Position numbers and translations under genes: made by a program. From NCBI GenBank assembly GCA_963513935.1, contig OY740768.1, positions 14,243,993 through 14,307,992 of the forward strand: a stretch of 64,000 nt of DNA, read 5' to 3'. Below are positions 1 through 10,799 of this stretch, one piece after another. The notes beneath the pieces are model-generated. The model did not search any database. It saw only the letters and a list, made by a program, of their open reading frames with translations, and had not been told where the DNA came from. Source of the stretch: Aphrophora alni (Eukaryota > Arthropoda > Insecta > Hemiptera > Aphrophoridae). The first letter of the stretch is position 1; each line of letters starts with the position of its first letter.

Positions 1-484
1 TTTAATTAAGTTTGGTACTGTGTTACCCAATACAATATAAACTACAGTGTAATTTAAAAGTCTCTTAAGATTAACCTTAAATATTGTGTAAATTTAATGC
101 AGAATATGGAGATTTTAATGGTGGTGTAGGAATTTTACCAAAAATTATTACAGTTAATTGTTTTAAAGTGAAGGCTTATTACTGTCTAAAGTCACAGAAT
201 GATTATGTTTTGTCACTATCGACCGAAGCGAAGTCCTGTATCAATCGGTCATTCAGCATTTCGTCTGTTTATGTCTTGGTTTCTTTCGCGGGTACTGCCG
301 CACGCATGTTCTGATAGTTATAAAATTTATGAAAGTTTTTTTTTTTACAATTACAGTATTTAAATCGATGAACGTACAATGTTTTTTTAAACACTTTAAA
401 ACACTAAATATAGTACTACATAGCTCAAAGATATGGACAATTTTGCTTCTAATAGAAAGACAGCATCCGCTCGTTTAATACAAA
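1..484. other. AT-rich non-coding stretch
   Basis: No convincing gene. A short open frame at 84-314 has no splice context or recognisable motif. A phrase containing gaccgaagcgaag near 218 recurs in related forms elsewhere (for example 9700, 34085, 36655), so part of this stretch is probably old dispersed repeat. Confidence 0.5.
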
Positions 485-580
485 TGGTTTACACGAAAGA
501 GTTCGGGAAAAGGTGGAGATCCAGCTAGGTAGCGCGGGATTGCCACGCCTGTTGTAACTGAGGGTCCTTGTGAAGAACAG
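485..580 (+). repeat. Element A fragment (distal part)
   Basis: The phrase gagatccagctagg followed by gggattgccacgcctgt matches the distal half of the element A family seen more completely at 23345-23590, 39508-39755 and 51297-51480. The proximal half (gtttaaag...ctcggtcatcatcgc) is missing. No terminal duplication could be assigned. Confidence 0.55.
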
Positions 581-1384
581 CCAATCCCACGACGCTGTAA
601 TGAAATTAAAAATAAAGACAACTTTTTAAACTAAGACGGAAGGAATCTTATAAACGTTTAAGAACATAGAAACATGACCTGTCTGACTTCGGGAATTCTC
701 GACTAAGTTCGTATCGGTACAATCTGTAATCCAGTTTAGTTCCTTGCAGAACTGGGTTATTCAATACCGTAGTGATTAAAAAGTATGTTTTATCCAGTCG
801 TACAGTTAGCCGAGGCTGGGATATCACTGTATTTGACAGATAGGACTGGTGTCTAACTCGAAGCGCTGTACTCGTGTTTCTAGAACTACTTGTATCTGAG
901 GACAACTAAAATAAATTATTTTATTTACGTAACAAGAATAAATTACAATCTGAGCACGATATCAATATTTGGTTGAAATGTATTTCCTGTATAAAAGTTA
1001 AATTGTGAGAAGTAGTTGAACCTACAAACATTTTCGACCTCTCATTTTACACATATTTACGCCGCTGTTTCGTCGTAAGGAGAAAAATATAAGTTTTCCC
1101 ATACGTAGTAAAATAAATTTCTAAATCATTAATAAGTGAGAACTCCATATAAACTTCATGTATAGAAAATGCAGCCTAAAGCGTTACCATAATGATCAGT
1201 ATAACAGCTGAATAACTGAATAACCAAAAGCACAAATTTCAGTTTGGACGACACATTTCATCCGAAATGATTTTTACGTGTGGGTCGCTAACAAAATTGC
1301 CGCTATCTCTAAATCCCCTGTTTTGATAAAAGTATTGGTCGCTATCTCTCCGTAAAGAAAAAACCCATAGACGCGTATACAGGA
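581..1384. other. Non-coding stretch holding one orphan minus-strand open frame
   Basis: A minus-strand frame of about 85 codons runs from 905 to 648 and is open just downstream of an acceptor-like sequence (TTTTAGTTGTCCTCAG, minus strand near 897-912). Its composition is more balanced than its surroundings. No family is recognisable, no AATAAA lies just after the stop, and no link to the upstream minus-strand exons can be shown. It could be a terminal exon or a chance frame; I favour chance. Confidence 0.2.
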
Positions 1385-1500
1385 GTGGACCAATGAAGAT
1401 CTGGTTGTCATGTCACCCCTCAGCCACAGTAGGATAGAGCAGACAGGAAGGAGAAGGCAAACGTGGTCTTATCCCCACAGTAAAGCAGAACCAAAGTTAG
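1385..1500 (+). repeat. Dispersed repeat fragment shared with 38525-38780
   Basis: The segment around 1466-1495 (ggtcttatccccacag, then aaagcagaacc) matches 38690-38712 (ggtcttatcacagag, then caaagcagaac). It is moderately GC-rich against an AT-rich background. It is probably a fragment of the same non-coding dispersed family. Confidence 0.4.
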
Positions 1501-2754
1501 AATTTTTTAATTTTTCAACTCGATAAACCAGGTTCTTGGATTCTGTGGAGAGACTTGTCCTGGTTGGAAGGAACTCTACTCCAATGATTCGGATACCCGG
1601 TAACACTCTGCTATAGGAAACTTCATTGAAGTTACCAATAGAGGCTTAGTGAATAGTTGTATAGTGTAACAACATTGGAATAGTCGTTATTGATATTAAT
1701 TTAGAAGACGTTGTGGGTAATTTCGAGAAAATGTGTTAATGTGCCAAATAGCAGTTTAAAACAAATTAATTTGTGAACTGATCAATAACGAACAAATTTT
1801 ATAAAAATTTCTTTTGAAAGCTATTAGACAACTCTCGATAACAAAATAAGTTCCGTAAAAATTTCACTAATTAAAAAAGTTAATTCGGTAGGTATCGATC
1901 AAAAATTTAAAATAAACCATACATTTATGAAATATATTTATTTTTTAAAATACAAATATATATACAGTCGGAGCTTCGCTCGTGCCTAAGCTAGAATTGC
2001 AAATTTGTTTAAAATTGTTTTCGATGTTTGTCAATTATTTCTGAACAATAATTTCCCTTTAATTGAGAATTGACAAACCGGTTTGGATATTTAAGTTTCA
2101 CATTTAGTTGAAATGTTGTCGACTGATTTTGATAAAACAAATCCATAGTAGATTTTTGAATTTTTACTGATAACTCAAGAAATAACGTTTTTGGGTAGGT
2201 GGTAACCAAAACCATTTCTTTGGATCCTTGTAGGATGCACTTTATCATATATATTATTAACATCGTTACAGTATATTTTGACAATATCGTAATTTTGTGT
2301 TTAGCCTTTATAGCAGCTACCTTCGAACTTTCGAAAGTTAAAAAATATGCCCAATACTGATTTAATCAAACTTGAGATTTGTTCAATCCACAGTATTATG
2401 TTTACGTTGTATAGAGTGTAAAATATGTCCGATACACATGGCTAGAATTTAATATGTTTTGTAACTTTTTTTAGAGGTTAACAATCTTGCCGCTCTTTAA
2501 AACGGGCAACTTTATATTATATTATTAGTAACATGTCTTAGAAAGGTCTATTTAAAAGAAAAATAATGATAACTAGAAAAAAGACACCCATAATTAAAAT
2601 TATCTCTGTAAAAAACTGATGTATTTTTTGTAATTAGGGAAATGTGCATCTTACCTGTTTTCAAATTGTTGACTTGATGGTTTTGACAAAGTTCTAGCCG
2701 TGTGTAAAATCTCGAGACAGGATTCCAAATTGATTCTCTAGAAAGGAATGAGCC
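1501..2754. other. AT-rich non-coding stretch
   Basis: No gene recognised. The minus-strand frame 2284-2009 has low-complexity composition typical of chance frames here. A minus-strand acceptor/donor-like pair near 2735-2655 frames an open 83-nt segment, but it directly abuts the mariner relic and is not called as an exon. Confidence 0.4.
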
Positions 2755-2890
2755 GTTTGTAAAATTCTATCTTATGGGTCATGATAAACGTCATTTGGCT
2801 ACGTTTGGTACAAGTTTTTCCAAGTGACCCCAACAGAAGAACTCAAGTGGATTAAGGTCAGAAGACGTTGACCATTTTACAGCGCCCCTG
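2755..2890 (-). pseudogene. Mariner-like transposase relic, C-terminal fragment
   Basis: The minus strand at 2880-2795 encodes SSDLNPLEFFCWGHLEKLV. This matches the hallmark SPDLxPxDFFLWGxLK of Tc1/mariner-superfamily DDE transposases. The residues RGAVKW just before it fit the usual (G)GPxxWPPRSPDL lead-in. The Asp normally present in the xDFF motif is Glu here. No upstream catalytic Asp or helix-turn-helix region is attached; the frame extending to 3075 upstream is not transposase-like. This is a dead, heavily truncated copy. The family assignment is by motif only. Confidence 0.6.
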
Positions 2891-3075
2891 ATTAAGTTCA
2901 GATTAATGATAAGACAACAAGAAAATTTATTTAATTCACTTTCGGCTTTTTTATTTATTGTTCTTAAAAATAGCTGTAGGAAGCGAATAAATTGAATGTT
3001 TAATTTTCCCCTGCATCTTCCTCCCTCATAGCAAACGAACCACTCGGATATGCTGAAAAACAGGTTATTTGGCAT

Positions 3076-3599
3076 TGCAATGTTAATTTTGGCTTCTAAT
3101 TTTGGTTAGGAATGTCTTGGAGACCTTTTATACGTACCATTATTTTTTCTAAATATAAATTTCCAATGATTTGTCACAACATGAGGTTGACATTAAAATA
3201 TAAAGTTGCTCTTTTTACACCCTTAAAATAGGGACAATATTTTTAACTCCCCATAAAGATTAGCAAACTTGTTATATCTATAACGGGGAGGTTGTTGTTA
3301 TCTCAAGCCATTTAAATCAGTTGTATCAGACTTATAAACACTATGTACATGTGGTAAAAAATGTAGGTTTAAATAAATTAAATTTTTATTTAACCAGTTT
3401 ATACGGTTTAAAACTTATTTTATATAGAAACCAAACTGTCTTAAACGTTTTACTCTTAGGGTTGGCAATAAAACAGTAGCAATAGGATTTCATTTTACAA
3501 TGCATAGAAAGTTACTTTGGAACACTTAACCTTTTATTTGTGACAACGTTACTATTATTACATACCCAGTATATAAAATATAGATTAAGGTCGCTTAAT
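3076..3599. other. AT-rich non-coding stretch
   Basis: Nothing recognisable: no long frame, tandem array or strong motif. Confidence 0.5.
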
Positions 3600-3905
3600 C
3601 GACTTCAGTCTTTTGACTGACCTCAGGAAGCTGAAAAAAGTGATTTTCGACTTCCAGTGCGTTGGAATAGTTGTTTAGTTGTTTCTTAAGTCATGTGTTA
3701 TTCAACTTTATAACACACTACATATTAAAACTTGTAGATTTTAATTCTGCATGTAATGGTACCAACTCGACCTGTCTACGATGACAAATAATAGAAACGT
3801 TATTGTCAAAAATGTAATTTCGAATCTTGGTCTCCCAAGAAAATGTGATATTCCTACAGTTATGGGATCCGTCACGATCGAAGCAAGTGAAGATGTTTTA
3901 ATATA
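3600..3905 (+). repeat. Dispersed repeat, second copy at 54180-54450
   Basis: The phrases ttattcaactt, attctgcatgtaatggtacc, gttattgtca and ctcccaagaaaa occur in the same order and similar spacing at 3690-3850 and 54250-54410. Divergence is substantial, so these are old copies. No coding potential or terminal repeats were identified. Confidence 0.6.
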
Positions 3906-4220
3906 TTCACATCTACGAGGGCTGTAAAGACCTAGCCGAAGTCAAGAAAGTAGTGATATGTAGGTTCATATATCCTGAGTAACAACTGTTTTAAAGCTAT
4001 TACCTTACTGGATAAGACTTTATTAATTTTTCCGCTTATACGTTTTTACTAGCAGGTATACAATAATATTTGAAGGGAAAAATATACGGCCTAGACTGGG
4101 AATAAAAAAAAATATAATAATTTCAATGTCGCATATGCGAGGTAATTAGTTTAGAAACTCAAAATTACAGCAATAATTCTAAAAAATGAAATGAGAAGTC
4201 TATGCCCTGTGTTGGAAAGC

Positions 4221-4294
4221 GACTAGGATAGCTCAGTTGGTAGAGAATTGGCGCGTAAAGCCAAAGGTCCTGGGTTCGATTCCCAGTCTAGATC
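4221..4294 (+). tRNA. tRNA-like sequence, anticodon position GTA (possible pseudogene or SINE head)
   Basis: The A box TAGCTCAGTTGG (4229-4240) and B box GGTTCGATTCC (4273-4283) are both perfect. The anticodon stem TTGGC/GCCAA (4248-4252 with 4260-4264) closes a 7-nt loop, and the T stem CTGGG/CCCAG (4270-4274 with 4282-4286) is perfect. The loop places GTA (Tyr) at 4255-4257. Against a working tRNA: position 33 is C instead of U, the acceptor stem has an A-A mismatch and two wobble pairs, the D stem is incomplete, and a eukaryotic tRNA-Tyr would normally carry an intron. A T run follows at 4298-4302. More likely a tRNA pseudogene or the head of a tRNA-derived SINE. Confidence 0.55.
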
Positions 4295-4440
4295 GTATAT
4301 TTTTCACTTGAAATATTATTGTAAGACTTTATGATCTACCAATAGAATTAAACATTTTCTACAAAGTCCAAGAAACCAAGTTTTGAGCTTCACTTTTAGA
4401 GGATCTGCAATCATTACATTTTATTATGAGGCTAGGTAAA

Positions 4441-4569
4441 TACAATGATGGACTTTAATGTAATAGCAGATATTTTTTGTTGAAACTCCATATTCAAGGA
4501 TAAAATAAAGCAAAGGTTTAAAGTTTGAAACTTTAAGCTTTTGCTTTATTTTATCCTTACAATGATGGA
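4441..4569 (+). mobile_element. Short insertion with 12-bp target duplication and terminal hairpin
   Basis: The direct repeats TACAATGATGGA at 4441-4452 and 4558-4569 flank a 105-bp insert (4453-4557). The insert has a ~43-bp head (ctttaatgtaatagcag...) followed by an inverted repeat filling 4496-4558, with arms of about 30 bp and virtually no loop (aaggataaaataaagcaaa against tttgctttattttatcctt). The head and the 3' end are related to the insertion at 19453-19594. There is no coding capacity and no poly(A). Mechanism and class are unknown; the duplication length resembles LINE-type integration. Confidence 0.65.
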
Positions 4570-4699
4570 GCCCATCAACTTATTTGACACAAGTACTCGT
4601 TGATAAATTTAGGAAAAAATTGCAAATTATAATTAGTCAACAACTGATTTCCAGTTTTAAACGATTTCAGCTAACGTAGTATTCTCTCCCTATTCATAA

Positions 4700-4860
4700 T
4701 TCACATCATATAAACATCATTGGGTAATATTGGGAATTTAAAATATGTTTTAAATTCAAATGCTACTTTTATATTTATAAACAAATTCCCGCCCTAAGCA
4801 TCAGTTTATCTTAAGAAGCTTTCAAAGTTTCCCCTCCCCGGTATTGTGCTATGATTTTAA
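4700..4860 (+). repeat. Dispersed repeat, related copy at 25620-25735
   Basis: The phrase ataaacatcattgggtaat (4710-4728) followed by aatttaaaat recurs as ataaacatcattaggtaat at 25630-25648 with similar downstream sequence (ttataaa, then tct/tcccg). The copies are old and diverged, with no coding potential. Confidence 0.45.
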
Positions 4861-5824
4861 TTTAATCTAATCACATTATTTCATAAACCTAATCTCGATT
4901 TAATGAAATAATCTTCAATAGTATACATTTACTGGACGCGGACTTGTATTGTATGTTGATGGTTTCGCTATGCAACATTAGACAACTCGGTCAACGTTCT
5001 TCCTTAAACATTTCACTCTTTGACCTTTCTCCATTTAACGGACCTAGATCCTGCCAATTAAACTTAGAGCATGGTTTATTACTTTCACCTTTTAATACGT
5101 TATGTGACACACATTAAGTGATAGATCACAGGTTTATTATGTATACAGTTTGTTAGAGATATTTTATCAATTACGATCGTAAATAAAACTTTTATTTATA
5201 AGAAGATATATAGAAGGCATTTGTTAAATGTTCTTCTTGTCCAAGGAGATAATTAAGTAACTCTTGGCCAATGAACTTTTATATATTAATGGCAGGAATA
5301 GACTTTTAACATTTACTTTATTTAATGATTCTTTCACCAAGTACAGTGTAAAAGATAATATATAAAAATTAAAATTCTATTATATAAACAAAATAAGAAA
5401 AATAATATAAAAATTTATCATAAAATTAAACAATAATAAAAATAAAATACATTTATAATTTAAAATTACGGTAATCGAGCTGACATGGGCTTCTATTAAT
5501 TATTCTTAGTAATAATATAAAGAAAATAAAAATAAACTGTGCGAAAACATTGCACAACCTTCTCCCTCACCCTTCCTGAAAGCCGAATAAAAACCAACCA
5601 ATAGTATTCGTAACCAAAAATGTCAGTTCAGTAGTTGGCAGTAAGAAAATAAAAATAACTATGATTGGAGTCTTTGATATGGACTAAACGTGCTTCAATT
5701 ATAACGTGTCTTCTGAATAAATTGTATTTTATTAGTAACAGAGTTTTTAATGATGACTCTTTACGTTTATTATTTTATCGATTATTCCTGAAGCATAATA
5801 TTTTAGATACAGATTTAGGTCACT

Positions 5825-6290
5825 AATCTTCATATTATACCAAAATTAGAACGAAATCAGTACAGCTGATTGTCATAAATTATATCTTTTAAACAGTCCT
5901 CATGGTTGGAATCTTGTTTTACCGATCTCACAAAGAGGTTATAATTTTTTGGAGAAACGGATATGAACACGTTGTTTGGTTTATTAGAGGATACAGCTGA
6001 AACAAAATTGATCAAAATCATTTTATCAGATTTTGAAAAAAAATCAATGTTATTTGTTTTGTTATAGCAGCCACTCCAAATTTTGAGTTCGCGAGAAAGA
6101 ATGTCGCTAGATTTCACCAAAATATGATCACATATAAAACTTGATTAAAAAGAAGACAGTTGTACAGATACAGGTACAGTCCCCAAAACCTCTATTTTGG
6201 ATTCGAAATTGCGTTTTTTAACTATCACATAATAACTTTCTCTGTGCTACGCAGGCTCATTTCAAAATGTAGTACACAAATAAAATGCAT
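5825..6290. repeat. Dispersed family B copy
   Basis: It carries agcagccactccaaattttgag (6065-6086) and tatcacataataactttctctgtgctac (6223-6250). Related phrases occur at 14070-14095 and at 40178, 49362 and 53449, so this is one copy of an old, AT-rich, non-autonomous repeat. The minus-strand 87-codon frame inside it is not recognisable as a protein. Confidence 0.45.
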
Positions 6291-6386
6291 TTATAATTTA
6301 TAATCTATGAATCGTTATTAAAATTGCACATAGATGAAATAATAACAAGCACTAGTTCCATAGAAACTTAATTGCGTGTAGAGTGC

Positions 6387-7367
6387 TGTCTGAGGTTCCA
6401 CACTCTTATCTCATCTAAAATAGTTGTCTGTTCCACACTCTTATCTCATCAAAAATAGCTGTCTGAGGTTCCACACTCCTATCTCATCAAAAATAGCTGT
6501 CTGAGATTTTACACTCATATCTCATCAAAAATAGCTCTTTGAGGTTCCACACTCCTATCTCATCAAAAATAGCTGTCTGTGGTTCCACACTCCTATCTTA
6601 GCAAAAATAGCTGTCTGAGGGTCCACACTCTTATCTCATCAAAAATAGCTGTCTGAGGTTCCACACTCCTATCACATCAAAAATAGCCGTCTGAGGTTCC
6701 ACACTCCTATCACATCAAAAATAGCTGTCTGAGGTTCCACACTCCTATCTCATCAAAAATAGCTGTCTGATATTCAACACTAATATCTCATAAAAAATAG
6801 CTGTCTGAGGTATTACACTCCTATCTCATCAAAAATAGCTGTTTGAGGTTCCACACTCCTATCTCATCAAAAATGGCTTTCTGAGGTTCCACACTCCTAT
6901 CTCATCAAAAATAGCTGTCTGATATTCAACACTAATATCTCATAAAAAATAGCTGTCTGAGGTATTACACTCCTATCTCATCAAAAATAGCTGTCTGAGG
7001 TTCCACACTCCTATCTCATCAAAAATAGCTGTCTGATATTCAACACTAATATCTCATAAAAAATAGCTGTCTGAGGTATTACACTCCTATCTCAACAAAA
7101 ATAGCTGTCTGATATTCAACACCCATATCTCATCAAAAATAGCTGTCTGATTTCAACACTCCTATCTCATCAAAAATAGCTGTCTGAGGCTCCACACTTT
7201 TATCTCATCAAAAATAGCTCTCTGAGGATCCACACTCCTATCTCATTAAAAATAGCTGTCAGGTATTACACTCCTATCTCATCAAAATAGCTCTCTGAGG
7301 TTCCACACTCCTATCTCATCAAAAATAGCTGTCTAAGGTTTCATTCTCCTATCTCATCAAAAATTGG
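6387..7367. repeat. Tandem array, 38-bp unit, about 26 copies
   Basis: The unit is gaggttccacactcctatct + catcaaaaatagctgtct (38 bp), repeated head-to-tail with point changes and small deletions. A variant unit (gatattcaacactaatatctcataaaa...) recurs three times, each followed by the same gaggtattacactcc unit at 6770-6815, 6920-6970 and 7030-7085, which indicates a multi-unit higher-order repeat. It has no coding capacity. Confidence 0.95.
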
Positions 7368-8439
7368 TTCAGGAGGAAATGTTTCGAAAAATTTAATCCT
7401 GGTTTAATTGTAGCTTTTTGTATTATTAAAGTTGCTCCAAGTGATTTACAAGTCCTACTCCCATACTATGATCTCCCCTCTAATAAAATCGATCGAAAAT
7501 ATGCTGTTATATTTTTCATTTTTATTGAAAAAAATTTTTTTTTTAGTATCCGCATATGCGTGATGCATTGCAACTGAGACAGCTTTTTGGATCTATTTAC
7601 GCGTTTTTAAATCGCAACAACAATTTAAAACAAATACGTCAAACTGAGAGGGAGGAGGTATGCTTGTCATATTTAGTTCAGGTAGGTCTACGATGTTGCC
7701 AGAATACACTTTATTGTTAGATATTAATATTACAGAAAGTAAGAAAGTATTAATTTATAAAAAAATAACAAATAATTAATTGTAATGGTAAAAATACAAT
7801 ATAGATATTTGTCTTAGAAATTCAAATAAGTGATATTTTTTAATCGTAGCAAACATGTTTGTGCATCGTTAAATAGATATTTTAAGCTAAATAAAATTTA
7901 GCTCGTGTGGACGTTAAACAGCATGTGTTAATCTGAATACGAATTTTGGAAAAGGAACGTAATTTTGACATTATTCCACCTATTTTTCACGGTTAACAAA
8001 CTAGTTCAACAATTCGCAGAACCGAGCTTACTTAGCAAATTTGTCCGAAATACCTCATCCTGAACCTGCACTGACAATTTTAAGGCTAAATGGTAGGAGA
8101 AGTACTTAGGAAGTGTAGAGAGAGAACATTATAGACAAAGATCTTTCTGAACAGATCTGATGAAGGAAGAAGTAGAAGAGGTGAAGGGAAGGCTTACAGG
8201 GCTCAGAGAGTTGGTAGGTATTTTATTTAATAGGATGGTACATTTTGATAGAAATGTTCAACTCTACCTGACTGCGAACGTGTTGTGGACTGGAGGGAAC
8301 GGCCGTAGTAACTTGTTACCTTCTGTCAGGAGAACAGCAGCGTTAGTAGCTTTTGGCGGTGGAGAAGTTGTAATAGGTGGGATTCCTAAATCTGTTGAGT
8401 TATGTCGAGAGAACGTGCACGTTTCGTAAGGTTTAAAAG
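7368..8439. other. AT-rich stretch with one uncertain open frame (8160-8429)
   Basis: The plus-strand frame 8160-8429 (89 codons) starts with a charged, helix-like MKEEVEEVKGRLTGLREL. That could be a coiled-coil remnant of a gag-like protein or an exon ending at the GTAGGT near 8214, but nothing downstream supports either reading. I do not recognise it. The rest of the stretch shows nothing. Confidence 0.25.
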
Positions 8440-8875
8440 TAAAGTACTGTTCTTTAGATCAGTTGGGGGTAGAAAGAGCCCACGGGGTGGTAATACCCTC
8501 CACTTTATAGAATAAAATATATGTTATAGCTCTATTAAAAATTATAAACAAAATAAAAATAAAATTCGATATGCTTTTCTAAAGAATTTAAATGGGTACC
8601 ATTTTGAAACTTGTAAATGGAATTTTCTAGTTAACGAACGTACTAGAGTTAGATCAATTGGAGGGTAGAAAGAGCTCACAGGGCCTAATTATGGGTCCGT
8701 AATATCCTTCACAATATAGGATAGAATATATGTTATAGCTCTATTCAAAATTCAAACAAAATAAAAATAAAATTAGATATGATTTTCTAAAGAATTTAAA
8801 TGGGCACCATTTTGAAACTTGTGAATGGAATTTTTTTTAGTTAACGAACATAAAGGAGGTCTTCTTAAGACATAG
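8440..8875. repeat. Direct duplication of a ~200-bp segment
   Basis: Segments at about 8456-8640 and 8650-8862 repeat each other: agatca(g/a)ttggggg(t)agaaagag, then atatatgttatagctctatt, then tctaaagaatttaaatggg, then accattttgaaacttgt. The second copy has small insertions, including attatgggtccgtaat. There is no coding potential. This is a simple two-copy tandem duplication of moderate age. Confidence 0.8.
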
Positions 8876-10799
8876 ATTATTTTACAAAATTTGCAAACAG
8901 TTAAACTACATACGTAAAAGATTTTATTTCTGTACTATCAAGCATGTGACAGTTCTCCGTGTGACATTTGACATACAATTACTGCAGCTTTACGTCAAGT
9001 CAGCTGCCATGACAGAACACACAACTTTCCCGCACACAATGTTTGTATGGGATTTTCACTATTAAAGGTAAATTCGTGATCTTATACAGACATAATGAGT
9101 TTCTGGTATCATGGTTGCTGTCGAGTGCTTTAAAAAGGAACACTTTGTTTGTTTCCATTAGTTCACGTATTTGTTGTATAAAGAAAGTTACGTGATGGGA
9201 CAAAATTCAAAATATGTGTTATTGTTTTGAGGCCCTCTGAGAACAAAAAGTGGTTTTTGGGGTAATGTGGTGTGCTCTACAACCCAAACGTGTGGTTTTA
9301 TTCAATTTTATATGTGTGTATATTTTGGTCATATTATATCGGAATATTATTGACATACTTTTGATAACTTACAACTTGGGCTTATTTGTCATAAGAATAA
9401 ACACAAAATTACGATTTTCCTAAAACTGGCGGTAATGATTTTGATGAAATGTTTCTCAAGAGAAGCCTCTAAGGACCTAAATGAAACTCTTTGGTCGCCA
9501 ATAAGAGACGGGATTTTTCAAAATCGACTTTACAGATTTCTTTCAAATTTTAGTGTAATGTAAAGATTAGTAATTCAAACCCCGAGTGCAAAATCAAAGA
9601 AGAAATTTCTGTTATAAAAAATTGTGAAACGACCGTCGCCGTCATTAAAAGCTTGATTTTAATTAAATACCATTTACTCTGATGATGAGTTTATATCACA
9701 AGCGAAGCTAGCTTAGCCCTATAAGAAGACGTGTCCGTGGTTTATTTTTGTGTGGTTAATTACCAAAATTACATTGATGGTTACAAGTAGTTTTTACTGG
9801 ATTCAATTCGTTTTTGTGTGAATATTTTTGAGTAAGAATATTTGTGCAATGTTTTGTACAGATTTTTAACTTGATAGTTGCGTCAATGGTTGAATTATGT
9901 TATCAGTTTTTAAAATATACGATAATCACAAAAAAATACAAGACGATGTTTTAGCCATTAAGTCATCATCTTCAGTTCAACATTGGTAATGGTTAAGTAG
10001 GATCGATTTTTAATTCAGAGACTGTGTTTTGCTTTGTAGCATTGTGATCAATTTAGATCTTAATATTTGCAAAATAAGTAAAAATATGCGTTCAGGGTTA
10101 TGTTTTGTGATAGTTTTCCTTATTTCATGTTTATTTTTTGTTTCTGCGTCGAATATACAGTAAAAATATATAAATCTTGCATCCCTAACTAATTTTGTAA
10201 CGGTGATAGTCACTTATATAACACCTGTGGGTCAATTCCTGTCATATTGTTGATGAGTATTCACAAATTTCACCTCATTTTGAAGAGAAGACAGAGAGAG
10301 AAACAGACGCAATTCAAGGCAACATTAACTTCTTGCCACCTAGTGAAGGCAAGAACAATACTTGATGGAAAATGACTATGCAAATTGATTCAAAGACTGA
10401 ATAAGACTTCCAATAAAATTGCTATGGATTACAAAAGACTGATAGATGAATTGTTTAATTTTAAAATTAGTAGAAGGTTTTAGTTTGGAGATACAGTAAT
10501 AAAGTAATTAAAATCTTATCTGTTTTCTGAGAAATTAATGTTCGGAATTTTCTCCTTGCAACGTATGGCAATGTGCCAAATAGGTGAGTGAAAAAGCTGA
10601 TAATGCAGTATGCAGTGATTCTCATGAAACGGACTTAATTTCAATTATACTTTATTACTGTACCTACTAACTAAAACCTTCCAGTAAAAAAATAAACTTA
10701 TGGCCATTCATTAGTAATACAATGAAGGAACTTTAAACCCAGCTAGTGTTATTATGTTTCCGCCATATTTTTTACCTACACGAGGTTAAAATAAGGTGT
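8876..10799. other. AT-rich non-coding stretch with repeat debris
   Basis: No gene was found. Around 9165-9200 a reverse-oriented piece of family B is visible (aaagaaagttacgtgatgg). The stretch 9505-9545 (caaaatcgactttacagatttc) resembles 46642-46664. The short minus-strand frames 9203-9000 and 10213-10010 lack recognisable motifs. Confidence 0.4.

Noticed and set aside
648..905. 85-codon minus-strand frame after an acceptor-like site, considered as terminal exon of the minus-strand gene
   Set aside because: No polyadenylation signal nearby, no motif, and no way to show connection across 16 kb.
2655..2740. Minus-strand acceptor/donor pair framing an open 83-nt segment, phase-compatible with the exon at 17124
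   Set aside because: It abuts the mariner relic and 83 open nucleotides with weak sites are easily found by chance over 17 kb.
6387..7367. Possibility that the 38-bp array is a CRISPR array
   Set aside because: Units are head-to-tail without unique spacers, in clearly eukaryotic DNA.
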